Positions 42,801 to 54,800 of a DNA stretch of 64,000 bases are shown here, piece by piece. Position numbers and translations under genes: made by a program. Source of the stretch: Luscinia megarhynchos (Eukaryota; Chordata; Aves; Passeriformes; Turdidae); contig CM067592.1 of NCBI GenBank assembly GCA_034336665.1, forward strand, positions 53,496,473-53,560,472. Direction: 5' to 3'. Position 1 is the first letter of the stretch; each line of letters begins with the position of its first letter. Below the pieces are notes generated by a model. That model was not told where the DNA came from. It searched no databases and saw nothing but the letters and a program-made list of their open reading frames with translations.

Positions 42801-45800
42801 ATTGTGCATCAGAAAAACCTTCTATCTTCACAATTACTATATTTCAAATTTCTTCCAGCAATGGCAGTTATTTTTCCTGTCTCCCAGGACAGGCTCTTCT
42901 GTAACTTGCATACTGAGGATCACTTCCTTCAATCTATTCTCCCTCTGATCAAAGTACCACCACCGCAAATACAGCAATACTGTCTATATGGATGGACCTG
43001 GTGTAAGTTTTTTTACTATCTCCTGTTTTACATAGGAGGTTTACATACTTGCTTCCTGAATTGATTGGTGGATCAACTTTCCAATACTATCTTTTCAACT
43101 GTTCATGAGATAAAATTACTTAAATCTGTGCTTAACAGTAAACATGCATGTCATAAAATATCAGTAAACTAAAACCAATTATCACAGATTACATGAGAAG
43201 AGAAACTATACAATACTGCATTTTGTTTTCGGAAAATCATAGGCCATGTAACTTCCCCAGCTTGAGGGCCCAACTCCTAAAAATACAGAGAAAGAGATTT
43301 CTGCCAGAAGATAAGGAATTAGTAATCTTTTTTTAACTTCTATGTAGATAGGAAGAAGAAAATTACTTTCTTCATAATGAGCCTTTGCCACAAAACCCAT
43401 TAAAATAAGCCTCAAGTAGAGCTCCTGAGAAAGACTCACACAAAGAAGCTTTCAATGTTCTGTGCTGGGAGAGGCTTTCACTTTAGAATAAAAGCAGGTT
43501 ATTGCAAAAACAAAGGAGGTCTATAAAAAAGTTCTTCATAAATATTGATGATGCATAGTAAGTCTCCAGCCCTATCTTTGCATTTTCACCCTAAAGGTCA
43601 CTTCATCTTCATGCAAAGAATCAGAGAGACAACACTCCCTTTCAGGACTTAACAAGGCATCAGAGAAAAAGTTGTTGCTACCAGCAAATACGGTTAAGAA
43701 GATTGAATGATACCTGAAGCAAAGCAGAATATGACTTGACTATGTTCTTACACTAAACACAGCTCCCAGTCTTACTCAGAAAATAAAAAGATAAACATAG
43801 TTACACTCACTAAGACATACTCCTATAAGGGCTCCTACCTCTGAGAAGCACTGCCTAATTGCTGAAGTCTGAACTAGAAATTGCAGCTTTACTCTTATCT
43901 CCACTACATAGTTCCTTTGCAATTTTAGATAGTTACACCTCTATATTCACAGACAGGTAATGTACCTAACTTGTGGGTTGTCATGACCCATTAGTTAAAC
44001 ACTTAAGATCTCAGCTTTCTACTCATCAGCTATTACACAATGCTAGTGTACAGTATGCTGACAATTTATAACTACTTACAAAAAAACACCCATACACCAT
44101 ACTCTGATTACTTTCTCTGAACAGTAAGTATATAGATTCAACATTTTAACTACCTATCTGCAACTTTATTTTCCATCTAGCAAAAACACAATGTTGTGCT
44201 TTGCCAAAAGAAATCTCTAAAAATTCCTAGCTGCAAAGCACTCACAGTACAGCAGCAAAAAAGCCTACATTAATTGAACATATTAGAAACTTTGTTTCAC
44301 CAGATATAGTCTTTAAAAGAGTAGCATGAAATTTTGAAAGCTACCTGAGAAACAGTATCAGTTTCTATCCAGTCAGTGAAGCAAAGAGCATATGATCCCA
44401 AATTTTAAGGAAAAATGTGAAAATAGTAATTAAAAAGTATTAAAATTCATCATAACACACACACACATTCAAGGTAACAAAATCTAAGTGGTATGGACAT
44501 GCTTGTTGTGTATTTCATTCTGGAAACAACTTTTCATAGTAAGTAGGATTTTATTCTAGTTTAAGCACAACTAAAAATCACTGTTACAAATTCCAAACTA
44601 CCTTTGCTGAAAAGCCCCTGAACACACATGTAGAAAATCACTGTTAGTAATCCATTCATAAATAAACTTCTACATTAGTAAAGAAATTGAAAAAATAGTT
44701 AATTTTATGATCTACTCTAGAAATAATTTCAAGGAAAATATGTCAAAAGAGTTCTTTTTCCTAAGATATGGTTGATTTAGAGAATATTTGTACTCACTTT
44801 ACTAGGATAAGAAACATCTTCCTAAATGACTATATGCAATTTTGTGAAAGGCACTAGAATATGTGAGAAGTTTTAGGTATTGCTCACATATCAAAACAAA
44901 AGGTGACAATTGGATCAATCACGTGACCACCATAGGAGTACTTCTGGGTATAAAAGCACCAAGGGAACTAAAGTGAGAAATTCAAGTATTTAACTGCATT
45001 AAACTTCATCAAACTTCTCCTAGAGGTATTTAAGAAGTTTAAAACTAGTAAGAAGCAACATACAGCGTATTAATGAAAGTGAAGTAAAGTAAAACTGAAT
45101 CTGAAGCTATTTAAATATCGCATCAACTATAATTCAAAATATGTGATTAGTAGATTAGCAGTTTGGAGATGTACAGTACTTTTGCAAAGAGCTGTACTGG
45201 GAATAGTCTAAGATTACTTAGTTTAAGGTATACCTGCACGCAGACAAATGCTGTAATAGGTAGGATTTATTAAATAGCCAGGACTTCATAGATACACTTA
45301 ACAGAGTAGAAAAAAAATGTCAGAATACTGGAATTTATACATTAATCCACTAACTCCTGGGGCTTTTTTCTGCTTTAAGTAGTTAGGAACACTTTATTAA
45401 ATAGATTTATACCTCTAAACCAGAAAACTTCAGCCAAAAATTGACCCTGGATTACATCACAGTAAAATGCATTACACTGCTTTTTACCTCCAGATCCTAG
45501 CTGCTTGTAGAATCTGTATTCCAAATGTAGCTGTGGTGCTCTCGACTTCATTGGCTCCTGATTTAAAAACAAAAACAACATTTAAAATAAAGCCTAAAAG
45601 CTAATTCACTAACCTACTACCAGCAAAACCAACCCTACTGTGTCCAAGCCACACAGAAAGTTTCAATGCTTCTTCTGAAACGTCTGGCAATTAAGAAACA
45701 GAGAAAACTAAACCTCCCTAGGTGAGCCCAGTGCATATAGGGGTATTTACATCTTGTATTTCTCCACTGGACCAGAGTTCAACATGCAAGCCAAATAACA

Positions 45801-48800
45801 GACACATGATGGAACAGCTAGAAAATAATATGTTTCTCCAAAGCACGTGGATGGTATGTCCCACATTTCTCAGGAAGTGGCATTAAGTTGCAGCTTAACA
45901 GACTGAAAAGAACCTCCAATTACCTAACACTCCACAGATCTTTATAACAATAAAGTTCTCATCCTAGGATCTTCGCAAAAAATATTAAATCCTTCCAACA
46001 AATAGTAATTGCTTAGCAGAAATCAAGTATCTCCATTCCAAACTATAAATCCAAAACAAGCAAAAAAAAGCCCCAGAATAAGTTTGCAGTTTATGCATAT
46101 TAATGAAATCTTATTTCTGTGTTTAACATGTTGGTGTGTCAGGGTCTTGTAGAATGAAATGAAGTGACATGAGATTAAGCAGAGGAACACACACGCAGCC
46201 TAAATAGAAACCCAAACTTCTTGATTATCTCCCTTGGTAAAGACAAGGTTCTTCAGCACCAGATTCTTGAAGTAATTTCCTACGGCATCTTTTAGAAGAT
46301 ATGACTTGTTTCTTGTGATATGCAACATGATCTTAAGATTAAGCTCCACCAGGGAGGTTTAAAATGGACATCAGGAGGAATTTCTTCACAGAAGGGATGC
46401 TTAGACATTGGAATGGACCGCCAAGTGAGGTGGTAGAGACATCATCCCTGAAGGTGTTTAAGGAAAAGGCTGGCCACAGCACTGAGTGACATGCTGACAT
46501 GGTGGTCTTCAGTCAGAGGTTGTATTCAATGTTCTCTGAGGTCTATTTCAGCCTAATTGATTCTGTGATCTTCCAGCACACCAGGGATAATTTGGAAATT
46601 AATTCTGCTACTACCAGAACTGCAGCACATAGTAAGTAACTGTTAATACAGTTATCAGCAATAAAACTCAGACTGCTGAACATCAATTTTCAGGAAAAGC
46701 TTGGGCAAAGTGCTCATCTTCTACCTCACACCATCACCTTAAGAATGTACGAGTTTATAAACCTGTTTTGTTTCTCAGTGTCACATTCAGGGCATAAAAA
46801 CTATAAGCCAATGTGCAAGAATGAGAAATTTAGTCTTCTCCCTCAACCCATCTGCCTCTGAGACTTAGTTGCTTCCAATCGCTGCTAAAGTCCCTGACAG
46901 TGTACACTAACGCATTTGATCTTGCCAGGATGCCAAAGGTGGATGCCTAAAAGTAAAGAAGGACTTACGTAACAGCTTCTGCAAAAAACAAATAGGATTT
47001 ACTCTGTTTTTTATGCTCCAGAGCAAACAGCATAACCAAACATATTCTTTGCAAAAACATGAGAAGTGAGCAAGAATTTTCTAAAATCAGCAAGGGTTTA
47101 TAATTTAAAAAACGACTTAACTAAGCCAGACTAACTGGGCCACGGAAGGCCTAATTACAGTTTATGAGAAAGACACATGAAATTTATGGTAAAGTACAGA
47201 AGAGAGATATTCCCTAAAAAAACACTTGAGTGTAAACATGAGTCAAAGCAAATCAGTATAACTATCAGCCTTTAGTACTCAGCTTTCAGAGGTATGAGGA
47301 AACCCACTATGATGCATTTGAAATACTCTAATGTTTTAGGAAACAATACAAATTTAGCAATTAGTTTGTTTGTAGTATACAAGTCTGTTAGTTACAAAAT
47401 ACACCACATTCTATATTATGCCTAATTGAAACTTGTGATTCTGCCAGCTAAGAAGAAAATATTTTAGTCCACAAAACTCTGCATGTCTGCTGCTTATAAC
47501 AATGCAAGCTATGGGCTTATTGGAAGTTTAATTTTGTTCAATTATATAGTTCTGTCTCAACTGATGGTACATTAACAACTTAACCCCTCATGGTTGTAAC
47601 ATGGTCCCACTAAAAGAATGAAAAACAGCTTGTATGTATTAAATTTACACGACTACATTAAAAAAATCTAGGTAAAAGAAATAGCTTCCAATTTCTGATA
47701 TACAAACACCCTCCTTTTCATGAATGCTGCTTGTCCCAGCCATCAGCAGAAAACAGTCCTGATAAATCTCCAGAAGGCAAACAGTCAAAAACAAACAGGC
47801 AAACAGTTCTTAAACAGTAAAACACATCTACTAAACTACTACACAGAGCCAAAGACTGAAGCTAAGCAAAGAAACAATTAAACACTTTTATCCCCTCCAG
47901 CAAAAGTGAAAAAAATATGGCAATATGTACTTGTAGCTCATTCACTGAATGACAGCCTTTAGGAATTGCCTTATTTTTGTAAGAAGGCTTAGATACCTCC
48001 CTGTCATTTCAAACATGCAAAGGGAACATGTCATATTGTTCAACAAAAGCCTGTAAAAGGGCAAGTACAATAACCTCTTTGCATACAATTATTTTATTTC
48101 TCACATCCCACACCCATACTGTTAGTAAGCAATATTGTTAGTATGCATTGCATTTTATTAGACTGCAATAATTACACATAAATGAGAAAGGACAGAAAAA
48201 GTTAAATCAAGACAAAAGAATGTAAAATGTAATCTTTCATCATAACGTAAGAGTGAAGAATACACTGCTGTATCTACAAATCTAAAAATAATAAATAAAT
48301 AACAGTAATAAATAAAGAAATGGCAAATCATAGTTCTTTGGTTTCACTAGTGTTTCGGTACATTTCACCATCTAAAAATAAGCATAAAATACTTAATTGT
48401 TCTAACATCATGTTAATCCCAGAGTGCCTTGAAGCCAACTTCCAGTCTTGCCAAAAGAAACTAGTTTTTTGGGGGGGTTTTTTTGTTTTTTGGGGGTTTT
48501 TTTGGTTTTTTTAACTTAAATAAGCCCAGGTCTTCACTGAAGCATCCTGAAAAAATTGTTCTGGGATCTGCAAAGCCCTATACACAACCTTCCCTACACC
48601 ACTTTTACATTCACATCTAATTATTTCAAAGCTTCATTATTAAAGCAGACAAATTCTTTCCCTGCAAAAGACAACTTCTCTCTAAATGAGAAACATGCTG
48701 CCATCAAAGAATTAATGTGAAGCTTATTGACCCCCAGTTACCTCAGTGACAGAAACCAGAAACAATAATTCCCTAGTTTATCAGATAGGTTTTTACCCCC

Positions 48801-51800
48801 TTTTTTCCTCTATGGCATGCTTATATATTCAAATAAAGCAAAAAAAGACACCTGAAATGTGAAATCTGTTTCAAGTTCATTATGGATTCTTTTTTCAATT
48901 ATTTTGTCCCACGAGGAATACAATTAATAAAATACTATCAAATTTTCAAGTTACTTCCTGTTAAAGGGGTTTTGAAAAGGCAGTTAACCTGAACAGTAAG
49001 GTTTGAAATGTTCAAGAAGTCTAATAACCCAAAGCACAACATAAACATTCAGCTGTTACCTACTTTTCATGGTTTCAGTAATTCAGTGAGAACTCATCTC
49101 ACTTTATGTTTTGTGTCTGCTTTACACATTTGTAAGCAATGGCAAACAAAAGCCATTTAAAGGAAAAAAATACTTCAAGAGTTAGGCTCTTGTTACAGGA
49201 AAAGATCAGTCTACTAAACAGACTTGCACTAGATTTGGATTTACTACATATCCTGGAGGGATTCTGAAAAGGTGTAACACTAGACCACCGTTATTCCTTA
49301 AAAACAGAAAAAAATAAGAGAAAAAAAAATTCAACCTTGAAACAAAGCACAACTTTATTTCCACACACACCTCTCACTTATAATTTTAGCATTCCAAATC
49401 TTAGAGTGGACTAGTGAATCAGTGAAATAAAGATTACAGTTTAAAAGGCAGTGAGGACTACTTTGTAACTTTCTGTCACCCAATGAAAGAAACACTGATG
49501 CATTTCCAGAAGCAGTTCTGTAGAGGCCTAAGCACAAGCATGTTTTGTCTCAAATATTCTGACTGTTATGACAGGAAAAGTGTGATTGAAGCAAAGGGTT
49601 CCATGGAGATGGCATAGCACTGTTCTGAGCCAGCTTCCTGCTCCTGCCCCAACTGCCTTCCCAGAGAAAGGCTCAAAGGGCTGCCTGTGGATGTGCAAAC
49701 AAAACAGCATGAAAAGTCTTGTTTACATAAGAGGCAGCACCAGGTTAAAACTATAAAAGGAAGCATATTGGGCCTCCTTATTCACTTTTTCTGTATCTTT
49801 CCCATTCTTTGTTTCACTATCCCAGCTCTAGATCACCCATGCAGGAGAACCAACTGCAGAGATCTACAGATGGTGAACTTCTTTGTTCTCTCTCTTTTCC
49901 ACCTTAATTTCTCTCATCACTTGCTTTGCCTGGACAAAGCACAGCTGCTATATTTTTTACCCCTACTGCACAAAATGAAGGGCTTTTTAGCCAACACCTT
50001 TTGAGTCTAATAGTGAGGGTTGCCAGAGTTATAACTACTGTGCAATAAAGCACAAGAACTCCCTAGTATGTGGTGTGGTGGCCTTGCTTAGACCTGTAAG
50101 AATTTACAGCAAATATCACACTCCCACTAGTGCACCACAAACAGGAATCATGAGGCTGAGAGGGACTAAACAGCTCTTAAACTATTTTTAGCTGGGATGG
50201 GCTCAGATATCTCCATCTCTCACGGGTACAGGATGGATCAGGAACAAGGAGAAGCAGGACATGACAGCCCAGGAAATGTCAAGCATGGATTTCCCATTAT
50301 GGGAAGGTATGACCTATATTCATCTTCAAATGTGGAGTACTATGATTCATGCTGATGGAAACACAAAAGGACAAAAATATTAATGACTCCTTACTAAAAT
50401 GTCTAGATAGAGAGCAAAAAAAGAGAGACATTTCTATAAAATTTGGTTGACTCTTTACAAAAATGTTCATACAGAGAGCAAGGCGAGACAGACTTTTTTT
50501 ACTAAAAAGTTAGGAACCAAGAGAGACAAATTGCTACAAAATTTGGTTGCAAAACATTTGCAAAAACATTTGAAAGTCTTAGTTGAGTCCTTATAAAAAC
50601 ATTCACAAGATTTAGCAGACCACTTACAGAGAAGTTTGGACAGAGAGAAAAATAAAAAAGCAAAATTGGAATCTTTGCTGAGTAGAGAAAGAGACCTTAC
50701 CCAATTACTACACCTTGAGCTCTGCAAGGCTATAGGGCAGGAGCAAAGATGCATTGGGTGTCACAGGAGGGAGGAGAAGCTGGCCTTGGGAGTACAAAGA
50801 CTTACTCAAGTGCTCAGATAGGGAACTAATATGTGAAATTAAGAGGCAAGATTAGGCTGCTAGATTTTTAGAAACAAAGACAGTGACTCATCCAGTAAAG
50901 GAATCAAAAGTAGTGATGGATGAGGATGAGGAAAAGGCAAGGAGTGTTGGGTAAGGAGACAAAGGCAGCTGAGGAAGAGACTGAAGTCAGAGAAGTGGCT
51001 ATAGGAAAGACAGGAGTGCAGAAAGAAGCTGCTGAAGAGGATCCCAAGGGATACTGAGAATCTGAGGTTTTCATACAGGTAAGTGATCCTTATAATCCTG
51101 GTCCCTCATCCAGTGGGCTGCCAGCTGGTCAAAGGGTAGAGGTTTCCTGGAAAGGGAGAACAGACATCAGGAGACAGCTTCTTGCTGCTGACAGCAATCA
51201 GGAAAAGAGGCTGAGAGCAGAGGGGCTGTTTGCTGTTGAGCATAGTCATATTGGCAGGTTTCAGGCACAGCTTCAGGATGTGTATGAGATAATCTTTCAT
51301 GAGGAATTGCAGGATGTAGAATCTGGATTCTGGACCATTGTTAAAACTAGAACGAGAGATGATGGACAGGATCAGCAAACTGCTACAAAATAGTGCTGTA
51401 TATGTAACCAAAATATCAAAGCTATTGCAGGGTAAGTTAAATGAGGAGAAGGAAGATGCTATATGTATGCCCACCTCAAATATGGAGGTTTGTACTAGTC
51501 CAAGTGGAAGTTGTTAGTCCAGGCACAGGCAAAAGTTCACAGTTTTAAAGCAGTGTCCAAGCTCAACTCCACACAGTGAGACAATGGCAGCCACTTTACT
51601 GCTCCAGTGGTACAGGAACGGGCCGCAGCAAACTTGTATCTTTCAATTGTATCTTTCACAAAAGGAAAGACAGATCAAATTAAACTTCAGTACCACCTAG
51701 GACAATCAGTTTTAGCAGATTTTTTGGAGCAGTGACTTAAGAAGCCTGTCAGCAGGTATTTGTAGATAGCTACCAGTGCCCATGATAAAGAGCACTGTGT

Positions 51801-54800
51801 TCACACCAGGGGATAGTACCTTCTTTTCAACCATTGACTTAGGACAAGGCATTTTCCCTTTTACTTTTCCTACAAGAACTCCGACAAAGCAATGACTGAT
51901 GTTAAAATCAGGCATTTTGACTGCATGTTGCTGTTGTTTTATAATTGTACCTAGCACTACTGACCCAAGATGCTTCAGCAATGTGTCCTTTTACCATCAT
52001 CCTGCTACACAAGAACTACTGTAGTAAGATTCCAACTTTGGGAGCTAACACAAGAATCTGTAGAGAAAATGGAGACCTAACAGCCAAGGGCTTTGCCTTA
52101 CCATGCCTACTTCTCAGGAAGGAATTAAGATCCTTTCTGCTGCCTGTAAGTTTGCTTGCTGTGATGTTTACCACTTGACCTGATGTCCTCCCCTGAAACA
52201 GGGTTCATACTTGGTATTAGAACTTTGAATAGATGCACTTGCTACAATTGTAATAGGACCTACACTCCACATATTTTTCAGTGTAGTACCTGATGGCAGG
52301 AATTAGCCTACCACAAAGCCACAAATAATTTTCCTTAATCTTACTGACACTTATAATTGAAGAATGACAAAATATACAGCCCCTTTGGGGTTGGCTTGGA
52401 GGACTTCGGATGAAAAATCTTATTCCTAACAGTAGAATATCATGCTACATGGAAATGCAGTGTCTGAATTCCCTTCCTGTGTCCTCACAATGTTCAATTT
52501 GACAACCCCTCAGAGACGGATGTACCACTAGCATACTCATTATTGAATAAGCATTACATGGGATGCTCAGCCTCACAGAAGGGGAGTGCTCTGTCACCAT
52601 CCACAATACTACAACTTCAACTGAAGAGGCCTGAGCAAAGATGAAGGAAGCTGCTGGCCAGATTGCTGAACAACTCCAAACACTGCAACCAAAGAACTGG
52701 TTCGATGAATCAAGCCTTGGACATCAGATTTCTTTTGTTTCTAAATCATGGGGTAGGAAAAGTGACACAAATGAGGATTGTAATATTGGTGCAATTTCTG
52801 TTTTTAATGATGAGCATAGACCCTATCTGCAACTATAATTAGCTGTGTACTGTCTTCTGCTTCCTCCCTCTTCTAGCCCTCTCTCCAATACATAGAGATC
52901 ACCACAGCCAAAGATTAAGCCATATGCCCAACCAATAGTAAGGAATGTCTGAGCCACCGGGTGGTGTGGAGAACACACAACTTAAGCATGTCTCAAACAC
53001 TGTGACTGTCCTGGCAGGAAAGCTGCGATTGGAAGAGAGGGTCTCACTGAGATGGGGCAGCACAATGCTGAGCCAACTGCCTGCTCCACCTGGAGACTTG
53101 TGCTCACTTCCCCACCCTGCACTCACTCCCTGGAGGAGGGCTCCAAGGGCTTGCTATGCATCCAACAACAAAACAGCACAGAAAATCTCATTCACATAAG
53201 AGGCTGTACCAGGTTAACTATGAAAGGAAGCAGTCTGGGCACCCCTGCTCTCTTTTTCCTCTCTTTCACTGTATCACAATTCCAACTCTGGACCGGCCAC
53301 ACAGTAAGACCAAGGCAGGATCTAAGGAATGATGATATTCTTTGTTCTCTTCCTTTCTGCTTTTATTTCTCGTATCCCTCCCTCTGTCTGGGTAAAGCAA
53401 GTCTACTACTTTCTATTTTATACACTGTACTGAAGTTTATTGTGGGAGTGGGGAGTTGTGGAAATGTTGTGGTTTGTGAGACAGCACCTTGAGTAGTGTA
53501 CTGAGGGAGTTGAGAGTTTATTAAAGTGTACTGTAAAAATTACAGGCTTCCTGCCCAGCACTTGTGGAAGTCTTCAAATGTAAGGGCTTGTTAGACAACA
53601 CCTTTTAAGTATAAATAGTGGGCTGGCTGCTGGACACAAGGTATTCACACAAAAAAAGAGCTCCCTAGAACATGTCCAGTGTCTTTGAATCCTGATGAGA
53701 ATCAATAATGAATATCATGGCCCCTACTAATGGGTCATGACATGCTCAAGCAGAAATTCCTTTAGCTAGTCTTTTGGAAGTGGTTAGGCATCTACAAAGG
53801 AGGTAAGTTTGAGCAGCGGAGAAATATGTCAAAGGGGAAATGGAAAAATAATGATGAAGGAAAAACTGAATAGTGAATAGGAAGTCAAGTACAGGATCAC
53901 GTAACAAAAGTAATATATCTAACAATAAGAAGAGGTGAGCAGGAAAGATAGATCTTTCACACATCAAATAGCTATTGCTAAACAACCACCTGATCACAAG
54001 GAATCAGTTTGTATACTAAAAGACCAGCAGAAACATACAAACACCACTACATAGCACCGAACTGGTAAAAGCCCAGTTCATTAGAGTTTCATTATAGTGC
54101 TTTAAAAAGTATATTCTGACCTCGCAAACTGGAGTATGTTCCCAACCAGAACAGGCAATAATGAACTAAGACAGATTAAGAGGAAGATTCTGGAACTGTA
54201 GCTGTTCTACCAAAATAAATATGCATTTACGTATAAACGTTATACTTTAACATGCATATGTTGTATAACCCTCAGACCTCGCATAGAAAAATTGTTTATT
54301 TTTTTACACAAGTCCTGAAGCTGCCCTAAGCACCATAACAGGAATATGCTTATATGATTTTGTCCACAAGGGAAATAGTAATTCGAAACAAACAGTTTGA
54401 GTCAAAAAAGCACTTGTAAAAAACATTTACTTTTTAACATTGGAAGCACTCCTGAAAGCTGCTGTATAAACACAGCCATTCATAGCACTTGAGAGTAACC
54501 CACACAGTCGTCCTGCACTAGAGTACATGGTTACCACTGATACACAAAACATCTGGCACAGGAGATGTCTTGCTGCTCATAAGACAACAGTAGGTAAACA
54601 GTGAAACGCCACCACGAGGAATGCAAAAACAATTTTAGGATACTGCACAAGAGATTACAACAACCACACCTGCCAAGGGTAGCTGCTTAAACTAGAAAAT
54701 AAACCTTATTCAAGCAACCCCATTCAGGAAAGCTAAACTTGAGTTATAACAGGTGCAAAACAGAGAGGAAGTTAAGAGTGTCTCCTTTACAATAACAAAA

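Larger units (their letters stand above)
33824..45487 (-). other. CSNK1G3: Intron between coding exons 3 and 4
   Basis: 11,664 nt of AT-rich sequence. It includes a local AT-rich direct duplication at about 33996-34090, a less AT-rich block at about 39425-39620 and a short CA run at 44454-44467. No retroposon in it is recognisable to me, which contrasts with the introns on either side. Confidence 0.8.
49519..53680 (+). mobile_element. Degenerate ERV-like element with two related LTRs
   Basis: Two clearly related segments of about 0.6-0.7 kb lie in direct orientation at about 49519-50090 and 52965-53670, enclosing about 2.9 kb. Both start TGT(A/G)GAG and share many blocks in the same order, for example CATAAGAGGC, CCAGGTTAA, TTCTTTGTTCTCT, CAACACCTTTT and CTCCCTAG. 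The interior has frequent stops. 50500-50820 would encode a Lys/Glu/Leu-rich coiled-coil-like stretch, suggestive of gag but not assignable. I found no intact gag, pol or env frame, no convincing primer-binding site and no target duplication. It lies antisense to CSNK1G3. Family and ends are uncertain. Confidence 0.65.

Noticed and set aside
51106..51474. 122-codon minus-strand open frame inside the ERV-like element
   Set aside because: It is antisense to the LTR orientation and has no recognisable retroviral or host domain.
52641..52838. 65-codon plus-strand open frame just upstream of the 3' LTR
   Set aside because: Its position would suit the end of env, but no diagnostic motif is present, so I do not assign it.
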